The notes: generated by a model from the sequence alone, not told the origin. Positions 36,252-49,411 are shown, numbered from the stretch's first letter. The stretch is 64,000 nucleotides of DNA from Drosophila persimilis (GCF_003286085.1 NW_020825312.1:682001-746000); one strand, 5' to 3'. Made by a program: numbers and translations.

Positions 36252-37538
36252 TGACATCAGTTAGGACAAGCCACGGCCACCCACGTAGCGCGCTCGGCTT
36301 CCGTTGCATGCCAGGCACGTTGCAAAATTGTCGCAACGCAAAGAGTCACAGAAAAAAACGGGCCATAAAAATGCTCGCCGCACACAAAAGCCAGGGCCAA
36401 ACGAATTGCCAATTTAAATGTGAATAGAAAATTGCAATGACGTAGCGCCAGCACCCACCAGCACCCGCCATCGCCCTTTCGTCGGGAGCCATAGAGGTCT
36501 GTCATCGCCATCCTTTTATGCATCTTTTCACAATCGCCAATCACTCACTCGCGCAAACAATGGCGCTGCCACATGCCACCCAGTCAGTACCCAGGCGCCC
36601 GGGCGCCCAACCGAAACTTGACTCAATGTCGAACACGGCCACAGCAAAAGCAAAAATTGCACTCGAAGACTGTGTACATTAGCATCACCATGTGCACCAT
36701 GAGCACCATGAGCACCATGAGCATTTGTTGTATAACCAAGAGCACATGCTCGCGCTTTAAGCAGTTCGATCACACATAATAAACTTCAATGAAGAGCGCA
36801 CAGAACTGTAAGGGATCCATTGCCGCTCTCAAGCACTTAGCAAAAGGGTATCAAACCCATGCGAGTGTATACAAAGAAATACCAAGGCAAAGAAATAAGT
36901 CTAGCTTATAAATAAATACAAATGTTTCTAAACAAAACTGACTCAACATACGTACATACAATTAGCGAAAACATGCAGAAAATTAATTTTGAGCGGCATT
37001 ACCAGTAAAATAGGTCGTTTGAATGATTCATTCATTCTATGCTTATCACTTTATACATATATAAATACCTACTAATTCTTATCAGCTTTTGGACAAATTA
37101 TTCCATTCTTGGGCTATTTTTGGGCCGTTCTGAGAACTTGGTAAAGGTACGAAAAGGTACCTGAAACTAAGCGATTCCTACTGCAGTTGCGATAGCTTAA
37201 AGTTCGATGTTCGATTTGGCAGTATTCAAATTGAAATTGAATTGTTCGCAAACACGGACAGCCTGCAAGGGTCAGAGATCATGTTGGGACTGGGAGGGCA
37301 ACAAACCAATTAAGATAGATCTGCGATCATGTGACCCACAGCAAACCACAGGCCGCCACAGCAAACAACAGCCATATCGAGCCCGAGACTAGGTCTCAGA
37401 CTGAGTCTCAGTTTCCAGTACAATCTGTGCATGGGTGACCTTATGCCTTACAAAAAACAACAAAATTTTAATTGCATAATGAACGTGCGGATTTCACAGC
37501 TTCTGGACCGGACTGATAAACATATTTTCGCCCCGCGA
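33753..37538. other. Intergenic DNA between Sox21a and Fbp1
   Basis: I see no gene. The open frames on both strands are short, overlapping and low-complexity (CT-rich at 33,900-34,280, CAG-rich at 36,210-36,250). A CTCATCTCATCT repeat lies at about 34,230-34,252, GGCTCCGGCTCC repeats at about 34,925-34,955, and a CATGAGCAC repeat at about 36,690-36,725. Confidence 0.55.
37514..37519 (+). promoter_or_regulatory. Fbp1: GATA motif in the Fbp1 promoter
   Basis: TGATAA lies about 20 bp from the candidate ecdysone element; a second GATA core is at 37,568-37,571. GATA factors such as Serpent drive fat-body expression of Drosophila genes. Short motifs occur by chance, so the support is mainly positional. 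Confidence 0.4.
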
Positions 37539-37551
37539 AAGGCATTCAACC
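37539..37551 (-). promoter_or_regulatory. Fbp1: Candidate ecdysone response element of Fbp1
   Basis: The minus strand reads GGTTGAATGCCTT, an imperfect inverted repeat with one-base spacer. It fits the EcR/Usp consensus (half sites of the RGGTCA type around one base). It lies about 100 bp upstream of the predicted Fbp1 start site. Fbp1 is known to be switched on in the third-instar fat body by ecdysone through a proximal element. The match is seen in sequence; binding is inference. Confidence 0.6.
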
Positions 37552-37609
37552 CAACCGAAAGTCCAGCGATAGGCCTATGGATGCACTGCCGGTAGATAGG
37601 AATTTTGGG

Positions 37610-37617
37610 TATAAAAG
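37610..37617 (+). promoter_or_regulatory. Fbp1: TATA box of Fbp1
   Basis: TATAAAAG stands about 33 bp upstream of a CAGTCA initiator-like sequence at about 37,643, which leaves a 5' UTR of about 100 bases before the ATG at 37,743. This is standard spacing for a strongly expressed TATA-type fly promoter. Confidence 0.75.
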
Positions 37618-37742
37618 AGGCACCGAATTCCGATGGAGTATGCAGTCACCTTCTGGTCTGTGTTTTAGCATCGTGCCAAGTGCCAAGCCTACAGAAGTGA
37701 ACAACACTCGTAATCCAGAGACCAATCTGAGAAGCCAGCAAG

Positions 37743-40700
37743 ATGAACAAAATCCTGCTACTGATGGCCTGTGCGGTCACTCTGGTCGCCGCTGGACGTA
37801 TTGCTGTGAATCCAGGCACGGCTCAGGGTATAGGTAACGTCTGATTCCGCTGAGTCCTCCCCAGATTCCACTCTCCTTCCTTTCACATCCATTTGCTTTA
37901 CAGGACGCATGTCTCTTGGGGATGTGCAACGTCAAAGGTTTATCCTGGATATTGTGCAGAACATCCATGAGCCACTGCAGAATGATGAACTCATCCGACT
38001 GGATCAGGGTTTGATTGTGGAACCTCAGCGTTACCGCGGCGGTATTGATGGAGAGATGCAGCACGTTATTGACTTGGATCGCCAGCGGCGTCTCCTGGAC
38101 GAGCATCAGATCTGCTCGGTTGTCCGCGTGGAGGACGTGCAGCAGCTTCGTGGCATTTATCGCCTGCTGGTCAGGGCCGTGGACTTCGAGACTCTGCAGC
38201 GCAATGTCGTCTACCTACGGAGGAACATCAATCCCGTCCTGCTGATTAATGCCTTGGTTCGAGCCATACGCGATCGCGAGGACACCCAGTCCCTGATCGT
38301 GCCCGCTGTCCAAGAGCTGCTGCCCGAACTGTACCTGGATCCCCAGGTTATTGAGCGTGTTCAGCGCATTCAACTGGAGCAGACCCAGCGCCCCACACTC
38401 ATCGATGTCGTCGGCTTGGGTCAGCATCCCATGAATCCCATGATGAACATTTTCAATCCATTGCGGCAAATGCGTATGCAGATGGCGTTGGCTAGGCAGC
38501 AAGCACAAAAGTCGCGTCTGTCCTTGCTTGGAAAGAACCGTGTGGTGATCCCCATTGAGGGACAGGAGCAGGGCCAAGGCATTTCCCTCCTGACCGACGA
38601 TATCGGCCTGCGCAACTTTGTCCAGAACCTGATTCAGGAATTGGCCCTTGTAGAGGGTGAGTCGCAAGAGGTTCCGCAGCAACGCATTCCCCAAGAGTTG
38701 GAACAGGATCAAGATATGGATATCAATACTGGACGATTGCTCTATGTGAACCGTCGTCGCCTCCAGCAACAGCAGCAGGAAGAGGATCAGGATCAGCAGG
38801 AGAACATCTATGGCAGCGAGAGGGCGCGCTTTATGCGTGTTCTGCGTCGTGACAACAACGATGATGATGATGAGGACGATGATGAAGACGTGATTAAGAT
38901 GGGTCGTGTGCCTCTGCACCGTGTAATCGGGCAGCGAAACATTAACTTGGGTGGCCGCAACGATTTGCCCACTGTGAATGCTAACAGCGATCGCCTCTTG
39001 CACGTCAACCGCCGCCGAATGAACAGCATCCAGCAGGAACAAGTGCAGCAGTCAGGAGGTCAGCGTTTGCCAGGATTGATGCGCGGTAGCCGGTACAGCG
39101 AAGGACGTCGAGTAGTTGAAGAGCAGGATCAGGATCAGGATCAGATCCAACATCGGTATGGAAATCAGGTGGAAAGCTATGCAGATCAACTGGAGAGCGT
39201 CAGCCGCGACGATGAGCGTCTGGTGCACATCAATCGTCGTCGCCTCAACCATGCCGGCGTCAGCCAGCAGCAGAAAATGGTCCCCCGTCGTGTGGCCTCC
39301 ATCGGTGAGGTACGTCAAGTGCTCGATCGGCCCATCCAAGATGAGGACATCCTGAAGCTGATACGCAGCGATCATCGTCTGTCCATCATGAGTGACGACG
39401 AGATCTTGGCCATGCTGCAGCGAAACCGTGAGAAGCGTCTACATAATTTGACGGACAACGACGTCGATGACGAGCAGTTGCAAGGTTTGAATGAAGAGGA
39501 GAAGCTGGAGCAGCGCGTCAGACAGGGCGAACGCTTCCGCCGAAGCCTCACCAGCCATCGCCAGGAGCAGCAGGGTCAGGACTCCCGTCGGAGCGAGATT
39601 CTTCTGCACAATCTGCGCCAGTTGGTGGCTCGCCTGAACCAGGAGAGCATTGGGCAGGGGCAGACCATTGATAAAATGAATGTGTGGCTCAACAATCCAC
39701 ACCAGACCACATCCGACCGGTATGCCCTTCGCTTGAACCAGATCCGCATCGATTCCCTGCGCAATCGTCAGCTTTTGGAGCAGATCAACCAAATCAAACA
39801 GCACATGCAGCAGGCCATTGACCAGCTCAACATTCACTCGATCCGCGGTCAGTTCCAGGAGCAGCGCCAAGTGGAAGCTCTCATTGCTGATGTCCTGTTG
39901 GGCCACCTCGGCCAAGTCGGCATCCTGCGAATTGTGCGTGAGTTGATCCAGGAAAACAGCCAGCAAATCGATCGCTCTGGCCTGGGTATTCGCCTCAGCG
40001 ATCCTCTGATCCGGTACACACTGCGCCGGATTGTCAACATCGTGGATGATCTGCGCGAGCAGCTCTTGGATGGGTACAGGAGGGACCAGCTGGGCATGCA
40101 CGGTGTGTCCATCAATGATGTGCGCGTTGACAAGCTGCGCACCCGCATCGAGGAAGTCGACATGGACCTGACGAACCTGATTGGACAGCAGCAGCAGCAG
40201 CAAGGTCGACAAATACAGCAGCAGCAGATTATCGTGGGCCGACAGCGCCGCCTGAACAACAAGCCCTTCCTCATCGACATGGACATCAGCTCGGAGCGAG
40301 CCCAGGATGTCATCATTCGTGTGTTCTTGGGTCCCAGCCTAGACTCCCAGGGTCGTGAGGCAACCTTGGACGAGCGCCGACGTGATTTCCTCCTGCTGGA
40401 CGTCATCAACGTGGAGCTGCAGTCGGGCACCAATCGCATACAGCATCGTTCTATCGACATTCCGTGGACCAGCCGAGATGTCACGCCCCTCAGTGAGATC
40501 TATCGCCGTGTGATGATGCACCTGCGTGGTCAGCAGGAGTTGGATATCCAGGAGTTGGTCGGCGAGAATGGTCGTTTCCCACAGCGTCTTCTCCTGCCCC
40601 GTGGCCGCCCTGAGGGCCTGCCCATGCAGCTCCTTATGATTGTCTCCCCAGTTCTGGAACAGCAGGAAAGGAGGATCATTCCCAGCATCAGCTTGGGCAT

Positions 40701-40830
40701 TGGCTCTGCCTCGCTGCAGGACGTCCGTCCCCTCGGCTACCCCCTGGATCGTCCCATCACTAACGAGCAGGAGCTGCTCCAGCTGCCGAATGTCCACCTG
40801 CAGGATGTGGTTATTGTCCAGGAGAACTAA
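37743..40830 (+). CDS. Fbp1: Fat body protein 1, larval serum protein receptor (hexamerin family)
   Basis: Exon 1 (37,743-37,833) encodes the start and signal peptide ([18 protein letters not shown]). A 70-bp GT-AG intron leads into exon 2 (37,904-40,830), for 1,005 residues in all, close to the roughly 1,030 of D. melanogaster. The N-terminal third is hemocyanin-N-like (residues about 35-170). A long charged, Gln-rich insertion follows, with an acidic run at about residue 350 and three copies of a VNRRRL-type motif ([27 protein letters not shown]). Hemocyanin-M- and C-like parts follow to the end ([33 protein letters not shown]). The copper-binding histidines of hemocyanins are not evident, as in other storage proteins. 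Fbp1 sits at the fat-body surface and mediates uptake of LSP1 before pupation. ATTAAA near 41,034 may be its poly(A) signal. Confidence 0.92.
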
Positions 40831-43800
40831 GCTTGAACGGATTACCAACCGACCGACCGACCACCCGCTCTGTACCCCACTTGGAAGCCCACGAAACGAA
40901 CCTTAGCTTTTAGTTAAACGAACCTAAATCAATTTACTGTAGCAACAATTTTTTTTTTGTATAATCTTGTAATCGTTGTACATTTATAACTATATTAACT
41001 CTGAGTAAAATCTTTGCAATCGATGCAAAAAAGCATTAAAACTTCATGTGTTCCTAATCAAACCAATCAAAAGAGCAGGGCAAAACCATCAACTAAAAGA
41101 CCCAACGATGTGGTTCACTCTACTTTTTTTATTTTGGGCACTATAAAAATCCAAAGAAGTTTGCCATGCCTTAAAGGAAGGCTTTTTGTCTCAAAATTAG
41201 AAGCCGTTATTTAATTTAATTAATAATTGAGTTATGAATATATAGCATTAAAGGCCAATAGAATTTCCCACACAAGCCGTAAATACTTATCAGATACTTT
41301 TCGGTCAAGTTCCAACTAACCATCACATTCCATTCTTGGCCTGTAGATATTTAAGCTGCCACAGAACTCTGTCCGCAAGAGTATTAGAAGCAACGGTGCC
41401 CGAAAGCAGCCTTTCACATCGTATCTGTTTGGAATTCAGTTTCTTTAATAGTCCTCAAAGTAGTTGTATGTATCATCGTTTTATCCTCCTCATACTCGTA
41501 CTCTTTTCACGTACACTTGACTGGCTTTTCTAATTTCGGAAAACAATTTCAATGCAAATTGCATGTCCGTCGGGGCTGGTAGGGATTAAAGGCAGTCCCC
41601 ACGCCCCCAAACAATGGCCGCCCACAAAACGTATCGATGTGGGGCTGGCCAGACAATGCAGCTACAAAATGGCTAGAAGGCAGTCAGCCAGCCCATCCTG
41701 GCACTATAATAGACTTTTCTTATTCTTGCCACACAACTCAATTTGCAACAACGACAGAGATCCCATCCTATCACATTGAATCCCGTTCCCCCTCACCTGT
41801 GCATATCTGCCATGGCGCAGACGCCCAGCGAAGCGTCAATTGCCAAATTAATTGGCCGTAAAAAATTGAAAATGAAAATATAATCACACTTTCCGTTGTC
41901 GAGCTCACGTTGTCACTGGCTGGCAACAGCTCCACACGGAGCTGTCAGCCCTTAACCCTCTGTTTGTGCGAGTGCCAGGCTATAGAAACGTTTTTCTCAT
42001 CAGGGCAGACCCTGGATGCAGACCGAAGCGGTTAGCCAACCAAGGAAAGGCAGACGTATTTTGCTGGAGGCGGTCAAACGTTGCATTTTTCCTGCTCCCA
42101 ATCCCCCCGTTCGGATGGGATATACCCTATGGAACGTAGCGGGCATGCTGCTATGGCACATTGAAAGCTCAGTGATGGTAATAATAGGTATATAATAATA
42201 TATAGAAACCAGCTGATCCGGCGAACCATTTGTCACATTTGTGAACTATTTATGTTACTTCCAACGATGTCAGAAGGTTGAATGGAATGTACGAATGGTC
42301 TACAGAACAGGCCTAAATGTGTATTCGTGCCGATGAGCAAACCATTTAATGGTTCTGTTTCTGGTGTCTCAATTTCAGGTAGTTGCACTTCTCCTTATGC
42401 GCAACACATATCATCTGACTAATGTTTGAATTTAAGCGCATGACATTTTTATCCATGGCACCAATCAGCACTTTTGGATGAGCGGAATGTTCAATATTCA
42501 ATAATTTACATACGATTAATGTAAGGATGGAATGCGTCTTACCTAGCTCTTTTTTACTCCGGATCTTACAATTTGTGGCGATTTTCTCTGATCCATTTCG
42601 ATAGGTTTATATTTTCCTTTGCAATTAGGGTACCGCACAGTCGATCACGTTCTCCATGCCGTCATTTGCTGTTGTTCCTTTTAAGGGCACAGAATGTGGC
42701 ACGAAGCATAATGGAAAAATGTTCGCACTCGACCTGACACTGTTCCCGACTCCTGCCGCCTCAATGCACTTTCATTATCTTCGAGTGGTTTGTCGTTCGT
42801 TTTATTTCACTTTACGTTGTAGCTGCCTCTTTTTTGTATTCTGTATTTTGCAATTTTGAATTTTATTTTATTTTCTCTCGTTTTTTTGTGTCTGATGAGC
42901 TGATTAGAGCCCAGAACAAGTATGGGATTACACGGGCTATTAGCCAGCCGCTTAATGCAAAAATAATTATGTCTTGTTAATCAGTCTGAGGCTGGGTCTC
43001 GGGGCCAAAGTGTATTTAACCCATAAGTTGATCGCCCCGCCCCAAGAAACCCTTTCCTCCAAGGAAACCGCATTGAAGGTAGCTGAAAACCAAAAACTTT
43101 TGTGATTAGCGAGCTCTCCTCGCCCGGCACTGATAGCGTCTTCAGAGGAACAGGAGCTGAAGCAGGAGCAGCTGAGGCGGAAATACTCCCATAATTTATG
43201 TTGTGCCTTGCCACTCTGGCAACGGAAATGCCGTCGCGTAGTTTTGCCGCGCCTACACTCTATCCCCCTCTCCCTCTCCCCATCCCCATCCCCATCCCCA
43301 TCTCCATTCCGGCTGAAATGCCATAGCATACCATTCAGCGATGGGAGACGCTGCAAAAGTTTTTGGCACGCAAATTAGCGGCCACGTTTGTTTCGCTCTG
43401 GGAAGTGGGGAGACGGGCGGACTCGAACCATTCCTGGAAGCAAAACTTTTTCAGTTATGAATATAAAGTTTATTTATTAAGCAAACAAGTTGGCAGCCTT
43501 ATCTCTACGGTGTTCGTCGAGGCTCCTTTCTCTCCTTTCCCTGTCTGTCAGTTCTTTTTTGTGGCTGGCAAACAATTTCGCAGTTAGTTGAGCTCTGCTC
43601 TCCAGTGGAAACTGCAAATATTCGGTTGAACGGTGAGGGGCATTAACTGAAGGACTCTTCCGGCAAGTTTGGATGAATGGAACGTGAAGGATTTTGTGCC
43701 ATTTGCTGATAATTTGGGCAACACCAAAGAAGGCGAACAAGAACGACAAATGGAGATGGAATAGAACAAGACATTAAATAAGTAAGACTTAAGATTTTTC

Positions 43801-46800
43801 AATTTTTTTTGGGTGTAAATCTTTCAACAACCAACGCTACGATTTCATAGATGGGGCTATCAAAATTATTGGTTTATTGACCGATAGAAGCATAGAAATT
43901 CCATTATTGTCGTTGTATTGTCATTCGGCATGGTCTTGAGAAGATACGTTACACGACTATGTGGCTCATTTAGCTATATCTTAAACCGTCTGAAATGCAG
44001 GGTTTTTTCGTTTTAATCATCAAAGAATGCGAACAAATCTTTGCAAATTAAAAAGAAATCATGAAAGTAAATGCTGCCCAAAATCCTTTGTTGCATATCA
44101 AAACATTTGGATAGCTGTCTAAGGGGAACCCCATGTGGATGTGGGCCAAATCAAAGCAAAAGGGTTTGTCCCTTGGCCACCTTTTCTTCTGGGTAGACGT
44201 GTGGAAAATATTGGACGGAAAGGAGGCGTGAGCTGCCTGCCAAATCAAGTCAGGGAGAATGAGAATCCTTGCTTCTATACGCAAGACATCCCCCACCCGG
44301 GTATTCAAAACTGTACAATAAATATTTTTACATGAACAGAACGGGGACTGGGACAGGAACTTGGGAATGGGGCTATCAAGTTGAGCAGAAAACTTCTCGC
44401 TATTCATGCAGATGTACACAAAAAATTGCTAACAAACGGAAATGTGATATACGCGAGGCAACCGAAACACACACAAAGGCTAATGGAGGATGGTAGACGG
44501 GTAGGGGGATGGGGATTGGAAGAGGGAGCGGGAGCGGGAGGTCCTGCCAATTGCTTCTATGAAATGTATTCAGAACATCTCCATTTATATATAGGTGAGA
44601 TCTTGTATTCTTGTCGCTCTCTCGCTCGTCTATTCAATTTGTTGTGAATTAAAAAGGAGGAGGAAAAAAGGAAAACCTGGCTAAAGAAAATACATTCATG
44701 CATTGCATTGTCAAAAGGATTTTCGTCTCTTCTTCAGCTATTGTATGATTGGAAGACGCACTTTCCCGCACTCCCCCAGCACTCCCCGACTCGACTCTGA
44801 CACGCTTTGGCGCTTCGTCTGATAAGAAGAGAGAAAGAAGGGAAAGGAGTTCTTACTGGAGGCTTTGCTTCGAGTGGGATTAAAAAATCCTTATATACAG
44901 AAGCGGAAAACATTTTAATACCCACAAAGTCTAGGATAGCAAGGGTATGCATAGATTAAGCGAACAGGTGTTATATGTAGGGGAGACTCAAGTGGAATCC
45001 TTACCACAAAGGCAGACATTATTTCTTTCGTTCTCTTTATTGGAATACCAAAGTGTTTTGTATGGCTACCAAATACTCGTAATTTTACAACAATTTTTAC
45101 AGCATAATTCAGATAATATGTACGGTATATGCACTTACAAATAAGGAATAAGGACCAAGCAATTCAAGTGGTATTCCTATAGGTTTATCTATAACTGTGG
45201 GAAAATTTCTGATGGAAATACCCTTCACCAAAATAAACTTAAGATCAAAAATCTCAATAATAACTTAGAATATACTCGTATTTGATATTACTGATTCAAT
45301 GATATTAATGATTCAATTTGAAGAGCGATCCAATTAAAACAGATCATTATAGGGTATCCACGAGTAGTACTTCATCACCGACAATACCCACGATACCTAC
45401 GCACCTGTCATAGCTAGGTGGCTGGCAGATCCGGCTACATTCTGAGGGGTATCCTCTGAGAGTGTTGGGAGATTACGGAAACAGGAAGGGACCCTGCCCT
45501 GACACAGGTGAAAAGCATGGTGTTCCCGCATCGACTTGTCAGATCCTGCTGGCAAACTAATAGTTTACGAAGAATATTTTCAATTACTGTTGCTGTCACA
45601 GCAAAATCAATCAACTAGCAGCCACAGACACGAAAGCCATTTAATTTCTATCCCCACAAACAGCCCTCTCGGAGCTCATCGCCTTCCGTTTGGTGGGATA
45701 TATTTTAAACGCAAATTGATTTTGTGGCCACAGATTGCAGCGGTAAATGCATTTTAGCCTGCATTTCTATTAAGGTTTTTCCGTATATTTTTATTTTTTT
45801 TTTTTCAGCTCCCTCGCACTCTGATTTTGTCAACTAATGAAGTGTGAAAATGTGGGAATATGCGTATAATTTCTGCTGCGTTCGCTCAATGCATTGCAAT
45901 TAGAATACTCTTGTGGGCGAGGAGTATGTGTGTGTTGGCTGACGTGGGAGTGCTGGTGTTTAGGAATCAGAGCAGGGAGACGAGACGCTGCAAAGTATGC
46001 TATAAAAGTGGGATTTCGCCCGAATTGGTTGCCGCTTATTTGCTATTCTCACCACAACAATGTAAACAATGTCCGGCCAAAGGACCCTGGACCCAAGAAA
46101 CCACCACCCACCACCCCGGGCAAAGCCTGGACCCCTTCCTCGTCTCCAGCCCACAGGCGACAGCAAAAAGCAATAAAACGCTCAGCCCACACACTGCGAA
46201 GCAGAGGGAATCTCCACAATGCTGAAGCAAATTTGTTCCAAATCAAAACAAATTCCAAGCAGTCGACACCCGACACACAAAAAAAAGAGTGTCACAATGT
46301 GATTAGGATATATTCCCCCCACGACGACTAAATACCCTTGTCTTGATATTATAATTAATAGCAAATTTCTGCGGAAGATACGAGTATATTGCATGAAAAT
46401 AGTTATAAAAATTACTTTGCCTAAGAATAAATATAACTACAACCGAAACTCAAGGCACACTCACAACTCACGTTCAATTTGTAGAGCATCGGTTAGTGAC
46501 TACGAAAAAGAACCAAAAAACAATACGAGTACAACAATAGTCTCACAGAATAACCGCATCACACCCGGCAGCCCACCCCTAATAAAGAGGTATTGGTCCA
46601 TCAACTGCGAGTATATGAAAATTCCACAAGTAGAAAACAAAAAATAATACAGAACACAATAAAAAAGTGTCCACTGAAGGGGACGAAAACTGTTAACTGT
46701 TTCACGCTGCACTGAAGCACAGAAGCACCCTCATCACATCCCAGCCCATCCCATCCCATCCCAACCCATCGTAGTCGCAGTCGCAGTCGCAGTCCCATCG

Positions 46801-47426
46801 CAATCCAAGCACAATCCCTCTTAAGCCTTTTTGAATATTTTTGACACGTGCGCTGCAATTATTTTATTACAAAATCCATTCCCCTGTCATCGTCCTCTGC
46901 AGCCCTCCATTGGGTCGTGTGCAGCGTGCCACGCCCACGCAATTGCAAATAGAACGACAAAAACAGGAGTCATACTCGTATAAAAATGAGGAGGAATCAC
47001 ACTGAGGGACTGCCAACAATGGACCGGCAATTGATGCAATTCATTGAAAATTTTGCTACCAACTGTTTAGACTAAAATTGCATTAGGTCTCTGAATGCTT
47101 TTGTTGCTAGATGGATGATAAGTGGAAATGGAAATGGAACGGGAATGGGAACGGGAACGGCAACGGCAACTAGAACTGGCATTGGCATTAGATCTCCTCC
47201 GTATGAATGACTGAATGACTGAATGAATGAATGCCGGGCCAAACAATTGCCAATCATTTTCGCTTTCGCGCAATTGCATTCGAAATTTCTGAACGTGCCC
47301 GCTGAAAAAAATGGAAACCAAACCAAAAATGTTGTTTTAAACTCGAGGCGAGGAGGTGAGGCGATTCCGAGCGATTCCTATTCCTATTCCACGCTCAAAC
47401 AATCTATGGAAATTATGGCTGGTTTA
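40831..47426. other. Intergenic DNA downstream of Fbp1
   Basis: The first 200 bases are probably the Fbp1 3' UTR. Beyond that I find no gene on either strand. Open frames are under about 145 codons, overlapping and without recognisable domains. Small repeats include a GTCGCA array (46,773-46,797), CCCATC repeats (43,282-43,305 and 46,740-46,765) and GGGAACGG repeats (47,140-47,165). Confidence 0.55.
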
Positions 47427-47430
47427 TGCA

Positions 47431-47962
47431 AATTAAACAACTGCGGTAGCGGATTGTGTTTTTAAAAAGTTTTTATTTTACTTCGAACTTCACTGATATA
47501 GATTTAAGTAGAGGGTCACAAAGGAATTCCGGGCCAAGGGATTGCGCGATCTTAATATTTAGCTAGACTTTGCGGTGTCGCTGCTGGATCAAGACTGATT
47601 TGAACTTTCTGATCTTTGCATCGTTGATCCCTTTCGGGAATCGTTTTTCTATAAACATTTCAATTGATTTCGCCATCCCGAGTATTAGATTTCGTCATCC
47701 AAAGAGAGAACTGTAAAAGGCCTAAAGTGCAGGATCTGCAGAAAGCCGGGAGTGAGATTGTTTATGAGAAGCCGGGTGTGGGCAAACATTGGTTTTCCAT
47801 TTAGGCGAGTGTCAAAGAATGGGATTGCGGCGGGGGCGCTTGAGATTGTACATCTTAGAAATCAATTAGGCGGAGGCCCAAGATTGAAATTGTTTTCGTT
47901 TTGGAAAACCAAAGATTGTTTACAACTCGTATAAGAGCTCAATGGAATTGGGTACGTTAACT
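47431..47962 (-). repeat. 3' LTR of the gypsy-type element
   Basis: This 532-bp direct repeat matches 54,752-55,283 throughout by eye at a constant offset of 7,321. It lies at the low-coordinate end, which is the 3' end of the element. TGCA precedes it. A 60-codon open frame inside both LTRs is not thought to be coding. Confidence 0.95.
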
Positions 47963-47974
47963 CCCCCCATTCTT
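47963..47974 (-). other. Polypurine tract of the gypsy-type element
   Basis: On the element strand AAGAATGGGGGG stands directly before the 3' LTR, the position where plus-strand DNA synthesis is primed. Confidence 0.8.
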
Positions 47975-49395
47975 AAATGTTTCGTCCCGATACATTTTGA
48001 AGTTCTGATAGAGCTCTAATTTCTTCTGACAGTATTTGAATGTTGCTTTCCACTATTTCTTCTGACGGTATTCTTATTGATTTAATAAGTACAAATTTGG
48101 TTAATTTATAGCAGAAGTAAAATAACATTAACAATATCAAAATGATTAAAAATAATGTTGTTAATGGTAAGGCCGTATTACCTAATGTTATAAGGGGATT
48201 TAAAATATTAACATTATCAAAAGAAAATTGCTTATCATTTGATTGTATATAATCAACTAATTCAAAATCGCTATATCTATGATGCGATATATATTTTAGA
48301 ATTTTACCCTTATCATTTATGTGGCTTATATTATTTATTACAATTGTGTTGTTGAATATAAGGAGATACGATCCTAACAAAGTAGTATTGTCTACGATAT
48401 TTTTGCCTGAAACTAATATGGCACCATCCTGAATGATGTCTATTTCTTTGTTTTTTTTCCCTTTTTTTAGTGCAGTTGGCTTTAAAGCCATTAAGTAAAT
48501 TGGTGAAACAGGTACTCTTTAAATTTATTTGTGCGTAATTGTTAAAAGTTTCACTTTTAAAATTATTCATTAAATAGTATTTCTCCTTACATTCACAAAC
48601 TTTTTCACTTATAACTAACATTCCATCATTTTGTGAGATGGCTCTTGCATGGTAAAACTTGCAAATATCTTTAATTTGAGGATATTTTATGTAAATGATT
48701 ATTAAATCTGCATTTCGAATTATTTTAACCGTTGCAATGTCCAACAGATCAGACAGTTCAACATTATGTTTTTCATGCTTATAAATGTCCTCTATTTCGT
48801 TTTTATTTAAAATTTTTGTATTGAAAATGTTTACTTTTAAGAGGGTTATGGTATCAACTAAATTTAGTAGGTCAAAAGTTATTAATTTTAAACGATGCTT
48901 TCTCAGTATCGTTTCTTCATTGAAGATGACATTCTTTAATGAATTTGATAGCAATTCAATTTCTTTGAAAAATTTGGAATTTATTACAAATTGTTTATTA
49001 TTATTTTCAGTTAATTCATTTACTTTATTTTGTATTTTCAAAAAGTCGTCATGATCAGGGCTGCCTGCTATCCATTTCCAAATGGTACCTAATTCATTTA
49101 TTCCCCTTTCTTTCCGTTTTGGAACTAATTCTGAAATCATTAATTTTAATAGACTTAAGTCCATTGATATTTCCCACTCATCGTCTGAATTAATTGATTT
49201 GTTGACATATTTGGATTCTTTATCAATTATCTCTCTATAAAAACTCAAATTAGTAATATGGAAAAGTTCAGCGTATGTTTCATAAGTGTAAACGTCTCTG
49301 TCGTCTTTGAGCAATAGATAGTCACTATGCGTATAGTCAATTACTTCCGCAGTCGTCAATATAACAAAAGTCAGTATTAGTATATTCGCATACAT
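47973..49395 (-). pseudogene. env-like gene, interrupted by a frame break
   Basis: The upstream part (frame 49,395 down to 48,331) begins with a signal-peptide-like stretch (MYANILILTFVILTTAEV), has a basic cleavage-like site (KRKERG) followed by a fusion-peptide-like Gly/Ile-rich segment, and Cys residues in the stem. The downstream part is in another frame (48,491 down to 47,973). It holds a membrane segment (about 20 hydrophobic residues before a CYKL motif) and a short tail. The frames meet at two A-runs (T8 at 48,451-48,458 and T7 at 48,462-48,468 on the plus strand), where a one-base length difference would explain the break. Such env genes belong to the insect errantivirus envelope family. 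A sequencing error in the homopolymers cannot be excluded. The start lies 17 bases after the pol stop; in gypsy elements env is made from a spliced RNA. Confidence 0.8.
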
Positions 49396-49411
49396 TTTCT
49401 GGAAAAAATAT

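Noticed and set aside
37418-37445. TGACCT half site upstream of Fbp1 as an ecdysone element
   Set aside because: The second half site does not match at any allowed spacing; the element at 37,539-37,551 is far better.
38215-40212. Long minus-strand frames (up to 275 codons) opposite Fbp1
   Set aside because: They are shadows of the strongly biased Fbp1 coding sequence; they have no domain and lie wholly inside the exon.
47752-47934. 60-codon frame inside each LTR
   Set aside because: It is short, identical only because the LTRs are, lies on the strand opposite to the element genes, and has no recognised similarity.
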